Notes under the pieces: generated by a model
What the model was told of the DNA's origin: nothing
Database searches by the model: none
The model's input: only the letters and a program-made list of their open reading frames with translations
Translations under genes and position numbers: made by a program
Shown: one piece after another, positions 1-6,447 of the stretch
Layout: each line of letters begins with the position of its first letter
Position numbering within the stretch: position 1 is the first letter of the stretch
Source: an uncultured Oscillospiraceae bacterium
GTDB taxonomy: Bacteria > Bacillota > Clostridia > Oscillospirales > Oscillospiraceae
Direction of reading: 5' to 3'
Assembly (NCBI GenBank): GCA_910578575.1
Contig: CAJTQP010000008.1
Location: forward strand, 1 to 52,072
Length of the DNA stretch: 52,072 nt

Positions 1-56
1 GGGACAGGTGGGTAAATTGGGGCTTGGTGAGTGTGTGGGGCATGGTGGATTCCCTC

Positions 57-560
57 CTAAATCAGGCCGAACTGTGCTTCCAGCCGGGCCACAATGGTTT
101 CAGGGGTCTCCTGCCCGTCGTTTTCCACAATGGCGTCTGGGGTCTTGGGCTCGTCGTAGGGCAGGTCAACCCCTACCACCTCCTTGGCACCGGAGGAGTA
201 GAGCTTTTTCTGGTCCCGGCGGTAGAGGGTATCCCGTGTGACTTTGATGTAGATTTCTTTGTAGTTCTCAATATTGGCCCGGTTCCAGTCGCGGATCTCG
301 TCATACATGGAAATGCTGCACATCACCACGTCAATGCCCTGTTCGGACAGGGCGCGGCAGAGGCGGAATTGGGCCTTGGCGTCTTTCAGCCGGGCGGCGG
401 TGGAGTAGCCTGTGCGCTCAAACACGCCGTCCATGGCGTCGCCGTCGATGCAGAACACGTTGGGCTTTTGGGCTTTCCGGTGCCGGTAGAACAGGCCGCC
501 GATGGTGGTTTTGCCTGCGCCGGCCAGGCCGGTAAAAAAGTATACAGTTCCCTTTTCCAT
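57..560 (-). CDS. cysC: Adenylylsulfate (APS) kinase-like protein
   Basis: A 167-residue P-loop kinase. The Walker A loop GLAGAGKTT lies at residues 11-19, followed by the IDGD element near residue 37 and a late RRDQKKLY segment, the pattern of APS kinases, which phosphorylate adenylylsulfate to the sulfate donor PAPS. The length is that of a minimal single-domain APS kinase. The ATG at 560 is preceded by AAGGAG, which overlaps the stop codon of the sulfotransferase-like gene 9 bp upstream, so the two are probably translationally coupled. PAPS is the co-substrate of sulfotransferases, so the pairing makes functional sense. No ATP sulfurylase is visible, but the left edge cuts the cluster. A kinase acting on another nucleotide-linked substrate is the alternative. 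Confidence 0.85.
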   Translation of the reverse strand: MEKGTVYFFTGLAGAGKTTIGGLFYRHRKAQKPNVFCIDGDAMDGVFERTGYSTAARLKDAKAQFRLCRALSEQGIDVVMCSISMYDEIRDWNRANIENYKEIYIKVTRDTLYRRDQKKLYSSGAKEVVGVDLPYDEPKTPDAIVENDGQETPETIVARLEAQFGLI

Positions 561-569
561 GGCGTCTCC

Positions 570-2585
570 TTAGTGGTATAGGGGTTGGTCTAGTAGGGCG
601 GGGTCTAGCTCTAGCTTGGGCATCATGCGCAGGGGTTGGCCGTTTTTGTTGATGAAGTAGAGGCCGTTAATCATTGCTTTGCCGATGCGCAGGCGAATAG
701 TATTGTTCTTTTTTTGAACACTTTCTAAAAAATTATTTTTTATTTTTTCATCAACATCCTCTTCCGAAATCTTTCCATTTGAGGCAGTTACAAGATTACT
801 GCCAGCCAAGACATTGTTTTTCCAAGTTTCGGAAATACGACTATCCATGCTAGTGAATCCCTCTAGCCATCCTTTCAGTTGTGCCTCATTTACTGGGGAA
901 CCATCGTAATAGTGGAGATCATAACCATAAAATTGATAAGCGTCCCGCAAACAAAACTCAATATAAGCCCTCTCATCATTTGTGGCATATTCATCATAGG
1001 TACGGTATACGGTAGCAGTATCAAAACCAATTACGTTACCCTCAGCTGTTTCCACATCATGGATACCTTTTTCAGAACAGTAGGTCATACTCTCGGTGTA
1101 CGGGATATCCAGGAATGCCGCTAGAGCGGTGAAGGTGGCACGGGGATTTGTCTTACCGTCTTCAAAACGGACTAGCACACTGTCTTTGTATAGCCGATCT
1201 TCTGGGTCAATCATAAAGCTGCGGTTGGCCACTCGGTCTGCCACTAAATCTGAGATCACAGTCCTTTTTCCATTTACTTCTTTGATGTGCCCCCGCTTTT
1301 CCACCATCCAACGAACAGTTGCGGCGTAGCTAGTAGTAATACGGCGCATTGGAGTAAAGGTTTTGATGTATTTGAATGATTTGAAAATGGAGGAGCTATG
1401 AATTTCGTTATATTGCTTTGACGCGAGAACCGTTCGCCCCTTCTCATCGGGGAAAAGGTCATAATCCATGTTGTTGAAATGTGGCTGAAAAAAAAGAGCC
1501 GGGTAAATTCGCGCTGCATGATCCAATCCCTCCATATATGCCCCCTGCATCATAAAAAGGACTGACAAAATGTCTTTGTCTGAACGACTGCCGCTCCAGT
1601 ACAACTTCTCTACCACCGCGTTGTCAAAGGAAATACCGGTAGTGCCAGAGGCACGCAGTTTGTCAGCTCTATTAAACTCATTTTTACAGTTCTGGATGGC
1701 CGCTTCAACATCGTCCATCATCACTGAGGGCATACACACCAAATTGGGATGATTGTCAAACACTTCATTGAAGAAGTCACCACCGTTATCTGATGAAAGC
1801 TGGGTGTGCCAAATCAGACGTTGAATATCTTGAAACCCGATTTGCTTTACAGGGTACTGACTATAGTCAATATCGTAGGTTTCCTTAAAATCAATGGGAT
1901 AACGAGAAATCTCTTCCCCAAAAAGAAATACAATCTTTTTCTTATCCAAAATATGACGCACGTTCAGCACCTGCAAGTAGGCGCAGAATGCCTCCCAACT
2001 CCCATAGTGGAGATACAGGTGATTCTCACGCCCAATGTCCTCGCTGGGACGTACATTGTCATAGAGATATTCTAGTTCGTATTGAGAATAAACATCCTGT
2101 GCCAGGATGGGATTTTCTAAGTCTTTGAAAAAATTCCGGCTTACCACCGGGTGGTTGAAATTGATATAGTTGCCAAAAACTTGCTCGCCTGGGACATAGG
2201 GCAAGTAGCCGTTGTCGTCAAAGGGGTAGAAGCGCAGAGGAAGTTCCTCGAATTTTGGGAAGTCAGTTCGGAACAGATAGGGGTATTTTTTCAGTGCCGC
2301 GCAGTTTTTTTCATAGCGGTTTTTCATGGGCTTTACGTTAGGGAGATAAAATGCCTCCGTCATGATATCCAGGCATTGTTCCTGGAACTGCCCTTCGTTG
2401 TAGAGTTGGGCAAACTGGGTGTAGGCAATGCGGTAGTTCCCGCCCATGCGCAGCAGGTAGACGGCAGCTTCCAATCGTTCTTCTGGTGTCAATCCTCCCT
2501 GGTGGAGGGCCAGGATGTAGGCGCTGTTGGCCTCCGAGACGGCGTTCAGCGACCCACAGCGGCGGGCAATGTCGATAGCTTGCAT
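570..2585 (-). CDS. Large sulfotransferase-like protein in flagellin cluster
   Basis: A 671-residue protein. The C-terminal half carries sulfotransferase signatures: a segment at about residues 263-285 (LSSDNGGDFFNEVFDNHP) at the place where sulfotransferases bind the PAPS 5' phosphate, and VLVRFEDGKTNPRATF at about 471-486, which matches the 3'-phosphate-binding element before a FLDIPY motif. The usual RSGTT loop is not preserved, so activity is uncertain. The N-terminal 200 residues are not recognised. The ATG at 2585 follows a GTG and is preceded by AAAGGAAG. Much of the gene is more AT-rich than its neighbours (720-780 especially), suggesting transfer. It lies 108 bp downstream of flagellin on the same strand and just upstream of an APS kinase, which suggests sulfation of flagellin, its glycan, or another surface product. 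Confidence 0.7.
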   Translation of the reverse strand: MQAIDIARRCGSLNAVSEANSAYILALHQGGLTPEERLEAAVYLLRMGGNYRIAYTQFAQLYNEGQFQEQCLDIMTEAFYLPNVKPMKNRYEKNCAALKKYPYLFRTDFPKFEELPLRFYPFDDNGYLPYVPGEQVFGNYINFNHPVVSRNFFKDLENPILAQDVYSQYELEYLYDNVRPSEDIGRENHLYLHYGSWEAFCAYLQVLNVRHILDKKKIVFLFGEEISRYPIDFKETYDIDYSQYPVKQIGFQDIQRLIWHTQLSSDNGGDFFNEVFDNHPNLVCMPSVMMDDVEAAIQNCKNEFNRADKLRASGTTGISFDNAVVEKLYWSGSRSDKDILSVLFMMQGAYMEGLDHAARIYPALFFQPHFNNMDYDLFPDEKGRTVLASKQYNEIHSSSIFKSFKYIKTFTPMRRITTSYAATVRWMVEKRGHIKEVNGKRTVISDLVADRVANRSFMIDPEDRLYKDSVLVRFEDGKTNPRATFTALAAFLDIPYTESMTYCSEKGIHDVETAEGNVIGFDTATVYRTYDEYATNDERAYIEFCLRDAYQFYGYDLHYYDGSPVNEAQLKGWLEGFTSMDSRISETWKNNVLAGSNLVTASNGKISEEDVDEKIKNNFLESVQKKNNTIRLRIGKAMINGLYFINKNGQPLRMMPKLELDPALLDQPLYH

Positions 2586-2605
2586 CACGCGGCTTCCTTT
2601 CCGTG
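2586..2605 (-). promoter_or_regulatory. Candidate CsrA site over the sulfotransferase ribosome binding site
   Basis: On the minus strand the 20 bases before the ATG at 2585 can form a short hairpin (CACG/CGTG) with AAAGGAAG, the Shine-Dalgarno, in its loop. CsrA recognises GGA in loops. The nonamer AAAGGAAGC is the same as at both candidate CsrA sites of the flagellin leader. Seen: motif and short stem. Inferred: CsrA binding. Confidence 0.5.
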
Positions 2606-2693
2606 TCTATCATAGAAATGGGGGCGGGCCGAAGCCCGCCCCCGGTTTGGGTTTATGCGGTTTTTGCCAAAAACAACGTAGGGTGAGTTCTTC

Positions 2694-4385
2694 TTACTGG
2701 AGCAGCTGGAGAACGCCCTGAGGCACTTGGTTGGCCTGGGCCAGCATGGCCTGGGCGGACTGGATCAGGATGTTGTTCTTGGTGTAAGCCATCATTTCTT
2801 CGGCCACGTCCACGTCGCGAATGGTAGACTCTGCGTCCTGGATGTTCTCAGTCATGACACCCAGATTATTGATGGTGTGGTCCAGACGGTTCTGGGTAGC
2901 ACCCAGGGTACCACGGACATCGGAGACCATGTTGATGGCATCCTTAATTTTCTTGATGGCCTCTACTGCGCCATCCTGCGTGCCAACAGTCAGACCGTCG
3001 ATGCCCAGGGACTTGCAGTGCATATCCTGGATGTCAACCTTTAACTGGTTGAAATCATCAGCGGTATCACCAATCTGGAGTTGCAGGCTCTTACCGGTTG
3101 CGGCACCGGGGGCGCCGATCTGAACAACAGCAGTGGAGGTCTTCAAGTTTTTCCAGGTGGCGTCGGTGGCTGTAGAGTTGGGACCAGTGAGATCCCACTC
3201 ACTATAGTCCTTCAAGGCGCCCTTCTTTTCGGTCAAGGTCACTTTGCCACTAGAACCTTCAGCTGTAATATCAAACAGCTTGTTGGTCTGCTGGCTCAGG
3301 GCCTTGGCGGCCTCGGTAGCCAAATTGGTGGCATCGGCCTTAAGGGCAGATAGGTCGATAACAGTGCCGCCGCCGCCTATGCCGTCGGCACCCACTTTGA
3401 AGGAATAGGTTTCGTCACCAATCTTAATGGTAGTGCCATCTTTGATACCGGACAGTGTAAAGTGGCCCTGGGCCAGCTTCTCGTCGGCTGCGGCAGAAAC
3501 CTTTTTGTCGTGGTGGACGGCCAAATCATAGCCGTTGTTGCTGGTGATGTCGGTGCCTGGGTCGATGCCAGCGGACAACGCGGTGCCGTTGAAGGCGGTC
3601 TCTTCGGCGTCGGTGGGAACCTTCTCTCCAGTCAGTTTGATCTTACCACCATCCTTACTGACAGTGAAGGTCAAGCCACCAATGGTGACGCTGGCTGCTG
3701 CAACGGTCAAATCAGATGCATTGAAGGTATAGGTTTCGCCCGCGCTGACTGCGGCCTTAATGGTGGCAACAGTCTTGCCTGCTACAGTGATGGTGGCCAG
3801 CGTATCAGTAGCAGTTAGAGAAGTGCCGGTGGCAGCCAGTTTCAGGGTCAGGTCGCCCACATCGAGGGTGAGTTCACCAGCTTCGCCAGCACCGGTGCCG
3901 CGCAGACCGTCCTCTACCTTGGTGATGGTCGCATCCGTAAACTCTACAGCGCCTTTGCCGCTCATGGAGCCATCCAACAGGTTGATGCCATTGAAGTTGG
4001 AGCTGTCAGCGATACGGTTGATTTCAGAACGTAGCTGCTCAACTTCCTTCTGCATCTGTGCACGGTCAGTGGTGTTGTCATAAGTGCCGTTAGCAGACTG
4101 AGTCGCCAATTCTACCATACGGTTGAGCATATCATGCACCTCAGTCAAAGCACCCTCAGCGGTCTGCACCAGGGAGATACCGTCCTTGGCGTTCTTCTGT
4201 GCGGTTTCCAGACCAGTAATCTGGGCACGCATCTTTTCGGAAATAGCCAGACCGGCAGCATCGTCACCAGCGCGGTTGATCTTGTAGCCGGAGGACAGCT
4301 TTTCCAGGTTCTTCTTCATCGCAGACACGTTGTTGGTGTAGTTGCGATAGGCTGACATAGCCATGATATTGTGTTGAATCCTCAT
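2694..4385 (-). CDS. fliC: Flagellin
   Basis: Encodes a 563-residue flagellin, the filament subunit exported through the flagellar secretion apparatus. The N-terminal D0/D1 domain starts MRIQHNIMAMSAYRNY and contains LSSGYKINRAGDDAAGLAIS; the C-terminal domain ends QANQVPQGVLQLLQ. Between about residues 160 and 460 lies a Thr/Ala/Gly-rich variable surface region, making the protein much longer than minimal clostridial flagellins. The open frame extends to a TTG at 4403, but the ATG at 4385 gives the conserved flagellin start and has AAAGGAAG 9 bases upstream. csrA is the next gene upstream and modification genes follow downstream. The leader carries two GGA motifs typical of CsrA repression. 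No convincing promoter was found in the 171 bp before it, so it may be read from upstream of csrA. Confidence 0.97.
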   Translation of the reverse strand: MRIQHNIMAMSAYRNYTNNVSAMKKNLEKLSSGYKINRAGDDAAGLAISEKMRAQITGLETAQKNAKDGISLVQTAEGALTEVHDMLNRMVELATQSANGTYDNTTDRAQMQKEVEQLRSEINRIADSSNFNGINLLDGSMSGKGAVEFTDATITKVEDGLRGTGAGEAGELTLDVGDLTLKLAATGTSLTATDTLATITVAGKTVATIKAAVSAGETYTFNASDLTVAAASVTIGGLTFTVSKDGGKIKLTGEKVPTDAEETAFNGTALSAGIDPGTDITSNNGYDLAVHHDKKVSAAADEKLAQGHFTLSGIKDGTTIKIGDETYSFKVGADGIGGGGTVIDLSALKADATNLATEAAKALSQQTNKLFDITAEGSSGKVTLTEKKGALKDYSEWDLTGPNSTATDATWKNLKTSTAVVQIGAPGAATGKSLQLQIGDTADDFNQLKVDIQDMHCKSLGIDGLTVGTQDGAVEAIKKIKDAINMVSDVRGTLGATQNRLDHTINNLGVMTENIQDAESTIRDVDVAEEMMAYTKNNILIQSAQAMLAQANQVPQGVLQLLQ

Positions 4386-4391
4386 TTTAAT

Positions 4392-4400
4392 GCTTCCTTT
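4392..4400 (-). promoter_or_regulatory. Candidate CsrA site 2 at flagellin Shine-Dalgarno
   Basis: AAAGGAAGC on the minus strand directly ahead of the flagellin ATG at 4385. It is both the ribosome site and a GGA-type CsrA target, the counterpart of the second CsrA site known in the Bacillus subtilis hag leader. The nonamer is identical to one in the loop of the upstream hairpin. Confidence 0.65.
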
Positions 4401-4429
4401 CAATAAAATGAATTTTAAGGTTTCTCGTC

Positions 4430-4455
4430 GTGCCGGAGCTTCCTTTTACCGGCAC
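4430..4455 (-). promoter_or_regulatory. Flagellin leader hairpin with GGA loop (candidate CsrA site 1)
   Basis: A 7-bp perfect stem GTGCCGG/CCGGCAC encloses a 12-base loop TAAAAGGAAGCT. The loop GGA lies 46 nt upstream of the GGA at the flagellin Shine-Dalgarno. Paired GGA sites, one in a hairpin loop, are the hallmark of CsrA-repressed flagellin leaders. csrA itself lies just upstream. The stem, loop and spacing are seen; binding is inferred. Confidence 0.7.
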
Positions 4456-4556
4456 AGTGGAGGGTGTACCATCCGACGCAAACTCCGTGGCCTTTGGGGC
4501 TTGAATCGTCTGGCGCGGGGGATTTATTTCATCCGGTTCGCGGGACCGGTTGAAAC

Positions 4557-4769
4557 CTAGTGAGAGGGTTTCTTGTGGGACAAGTTCGGCTTGATGCAGG
4601 AGGGGGGAGGAGTGCCGTTGCGCTCCAACACCGAGCTGCGCAGGATGGGGATGTCCCGGTCTGCCTCGATGGCCAGGAAGCAGCGGCCCCTGGCGATTTT
4701 CGAGACTTTTACGACGATATCACCGTTGATGGTGATGTACTCGTCGGGGGCGAGGGAAATGGATAACAT
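4557..4769 (-). CDS. csrA: Carbon storage regulator CsrA
   Basis: A 70-residue CsrA-family RNA-binding protein. The core of about 50 residues keeps the beta-strand pattern, the NGDIVVKV segment in place of the usual GDDI region, and Arg44 in the LRSSVLER segment, the residue that contacts RNA in known CsrA proteins. A short Pro/Lys-rich tail follows. The usual GES motif is replaced by PDEY. The ATG at 4769 follows a strong AAGGAGG at 5-base spacing. In Firmicutes CsrA represses flagellin translation and is released by FliW; no fliW is in this window. The gene lies 171 bp upstream of flagellin on the same strand and downstream of the dead TnpB gene. Confidence 0.9.
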   Translation of the reverse strand: MLSISLAPDEYITINGDIVVKVSKIARGRCFLAIEADRDIPILRSSVLERNGTPPPSCIKPNLSHKKPSH

Positions 4770-4882
4770 GGCAACCTCCTTGCTGCGGTACCGCGCAACT
4801 CGTTTGCGCAGGATTTCATGTCATAATATTTTGAACGCCTTTCCAGGCTTCCAGGGCGATCCCAGCAGGGAAGGCCCCTTCT

Positions 4883-4910
4883 CGTTTCCCATTTCACGGC
4901 CTGGGAAACG
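4883..4910 (-). repeat. Perfect 9-bp inverted repeat upstream of csrA
   Basis: Arms CGTTTCCCA and TGGGAAACG surround a 10-base loop. Three further pairs can form outside the arms with one bulge. No U-run follows on the minus strand, so it is not a typical terminator. It lies in the 256-bp gap between tldR and csrA, and could be an RNA structure, an operator, or a processing/stability element. Confidence 0.5.
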
Positions 4911-4929
4911 CAGAGAAAAACGGATGGAT

Positions 4930-5060
4930 ATTTATACAGCCGCTTTTTTCCGCGCTTCCCCGCCGGAAACGGGCATTCATCGGCGTTCCCACCGACACTT
5001 ACTTTAAGAACTTTGATAGAGGCGTTCAGGCACTTTTACTTAGTTCCTGATTCGTGAGGT
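4930..5060 (-). ncRNA. Candidate TldR guide RNA (omega-RNA-like) region
   Basis: TnpB-family guide RNAs derive from the 3' end of the gene and the sequence just after it. Here, right after the tldR stop, the minus strand has a 7-bp stem (GTCGGTG/CGCCGAT) closed by a GGAA tetraloop at about 4979-4996, then a second hairpin (CCCG/CGGG) at about 4958-4972. These could be the scaffold, with the guide immediately downstream. Its exact boundaries and the guide could not be fixed by eye, and no target match was found in the window. The hairpins are seen; the RNA gene is inference from the family. Confidence 0.4.
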
Positions 5061-6204
5061 ATTGATTGAGGCCCTGGGCCTTGATGTTTTTGGCGGCATT
5101 GATCTCCCGGTTGTGGGTGGTGCCGCAGGCGGGGCAGGTCCAGCGGTTTTCTTTGGGCTGGACGGCCTCCCGGACCAGGCCGCAGGTGGAGCAGGTGCGG
5201 GTGGTGGGGGCGTAGCGGTCCACCACAAGGAAGGGCTTGCCCTGCCGCTCCAGCTTGTATTGCAGACACAGGCGGAACATCCCAAAGCCGGAATCCAACA
5301 CGTTGCTCTGCAAATCCTTGGCCATCTCCACTAGGTCATGGGACCGCACACATACGGCGTCCCATTCGTTGGCTATCCGACGGGATTCCTTATGGATGAA
5401 GTCACGGCGTTGGTTGGCGATGTGCTCATGGATCAAACGGTACTTTTGCACGGCTTCCTGGTAGTTTTTGGACCCAGGTTGCATCCGGGCCATCTTCTGT
5501 TGCAGCTTTGCCAGCTTTTCCTGGGAGCGTTTCAGCCAGTGGGGCGGATCCGCCATGGTGCCGTTGTCCGCCACATAGAAGTGGGGGATGGAGTATTTCA
5601 GGCCCACGGTGGTCTCCTGTGTGGGAATGACCGGTACGGGGGCTTTGACAGTGCACTCGTACAGGATGGCGCAGAAGTATTTTCCGCTGGGGGCTTTGGA
5701 TACGGTGATCCGCTTGAGCTTCCAACCGTTCCGAGCCCTGCGGGAGAACTTCGCTTTCACCACCCCCGCCTTAGTCATGCGGATGCCATCGCGTGTGGTG
5801 AAGATGGTCGCGCTGGCCCCAAATACCTGGTTACAGGCGGTGAAGGAATCTCGATCCTCCTTCTTACGCTTGAACCTGGGATGCCCAAAGGTTTCGGGAT
5901 TTTTGAAAAAAACCCGGAACGCTTGCGCCAGCTTGTTGTGTTCTTGGATCAACGCTTGGTTGTCAACTTCCTTCAAAAAAGCTGCGCTGGGCTTGTATTT
6001 CGCCGGAGTGGGGATAAAGTGGGCGTCGGTTTCCAGATAAAAACGTTCTTGATCCGCCAGCATTTGATTCCATATATACCGGCAGCAGCCGAAGGTCTTT
6101 TCAAACAGTTCTTCCTGCTCTGGGGTGGGGTAGAGGCGGACTTTGATGGTGGTGTATTGGACGGTTTTGCCGTCCGCTTGGGCTTTGGGTTTCCTCCCCG
6201 CCAT
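5026..6204 (-). CDS. tldR: Nuclease-dead TnpB homologue (TldR-like RNA-guided repressor)
   Basis: A 392-residue protein with the full TnpB (IS605 OrfB) layout: N-terminal helical/wedge region, split RuvC domain and a zinc finger C338-C341-C357-C360. All three RuvC catalytic acids are altered: GLDYS reads GLKYS (K203), the VCVED glutamate is R287 (VCVRSHDL), and the DRDxNAA aspartate is E367 (NREINAA). The frame is intact with no stops, so it is a maintained protein, not a decayed transposase. No TnpA or obvious transposon ends flank it. TldR proteins are TnpB derivatives that use a guide RNA to bind DNA and block promoters without cutting, some linked to flagellin genes. It lies upstream of csrA and flagellin on the same strand and has a sigma-D-type promoter. 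Start ATG 6204 follows GGAGGTGAG. Confidence 0.88.
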   Translation of the reverse strand: MAGRKPKAQADGKTVQYTTIKVRLYPTPEQEELFEKTFGCCRYIWNQMLADQERFYLETDAHFIPTPAKYKPSAAFLKEVDNQALIQEHNKLAQAFRVFFKNPETFGHPRFKRKKEDRDSFTACNQVFGASATIFTTRDGIRMTKAGVVKAKFSRRARNGWKLKRITVSKAPSGKYFCAILYECTVKAPVPVIPTQETTVGLKYSIPHFYVADNGTMADPPHWLKRSQEKLAKLQQKMARMQPGSKNYQEAVQKYRLIHEHIANQRRDFIHKESRRIANEWDAVCVRSHDLVEMAKDLQSNVLDSGFGMFRLCLQYKLERQGKPFLVVDRYAPTTRTCSTCGLVREAVQPKENRWTCPACGTTHNREINAAKNIKAQGLNQYLTNQELSKSA

Positions 6205-6221
6205 GTACGCCTCACCTCCGT

Positions 6222-6260
6222 GAGTTTGAAAACCTATACTTTTTCAAACCGGCGTTTCTG
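6222..6260. repeat. 39-bp repeat copy A with 26-bp palindrome
   Basis: Contains a palindrome with 9-bp arms GTTTGAAAA and TTTTCAAAC around an 8-base centre (CCTATACT on the plus strand). It matches copy B at 6335-6373 in 36 of 39 positions, in direct orientation, the differences all falling in the palindrome centre. It lies in the predicted 5' leader of tldR, just ahead of the ribosome site. Possible roles: operator for a dimeric protein, RNA hairpin, or recombination site. Confidence 0.8.
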
Positions 6261-6275
6261 TTGCCGACATTCATA

Positions 6276-6302
6276 ATATCGGCCACTCAGAATGAAAATT
6301 AA
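6276..6302 (-). promoter_or_regulatory. Sigma-D/sigma-28-type promoter for tldR
   Basis: On the minus strand TTAA (6299-6302), a 15-base spacer and GCCGATAT (6276-6283). The flagellar sigma factor consensus is TAAA, about 15 bases, GCCGATAT/GCCGATAA, so the -10 octamer is perfect in its Bacillus form and the -35 matches 3 of 4. Transcription would start near 6268 and read through repeat copy A into tldR. This would place tldR in the flagellar regulon. Confidence 0.72.
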
Positions 6303-6334
6303 GGGGTTTTCTCAAATAATTATGCGTGTTTTTC

Positions 6335-6373
6335 TGAGTTTGAAAAAGTATACCTTTTCAAACCGGCGTTTCT
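6335..6373. repeat. 39-bp repeat copy B with 26-bp palindrome
   Basis: Second copy of the element at 6222-6260, with the same GTTTGAAAA/TTTTCAAAC arms and centre AGTATACC on the plus strand. It lies upstream of the sigma-D-type promoter, so the two palindromes bracket that promoter with 74 bp between the copies. Confidence 0.8.
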
Positions 6374-6403
6374 TATTATATATTCGGCGTCCATACTAAG
6401 AAA

Positions 6404-6431
6404 GCGGCCTGAGTTTTTTCTCTCAGGCCGC
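6404..6431 (-). terminator. Terminator after CAT-like gene
   Basis: Ten-base arms GCGGCCTGAG/CTCAGGCCGC with an 8-base loop, followed on the minus strand by TTTCTT. It lies 17 bp after the stop of the acetyltransferase-like gene and separates it from the tldR module. Confidence 0.75.
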
Positions 6432-6447
6432 CATATTTTAGATCCGT

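Noticed and set aside
4404..4556. Sigma-D promoter directly upstream of flagellin
   Set aside because: The best candidate, TAAA then GACGATTC, has only 12 bases between the parts and a poor -10. I do not call a promoter here.
4770..5025. A guide sequence matching a target in this window
   Set aside because: By eye I found no contiguous match longer than 6-7 bases between this region and the flagellin, csrA or tldR promoters. A computed search with the genome is needed.
5026..6204. Active IS605/IS1341 insertion sequence
   Set aside because: All three RuvC acids are replaced, no TnpA is adjacent and no clear transposon ends were found; a domesticated protein fits better.
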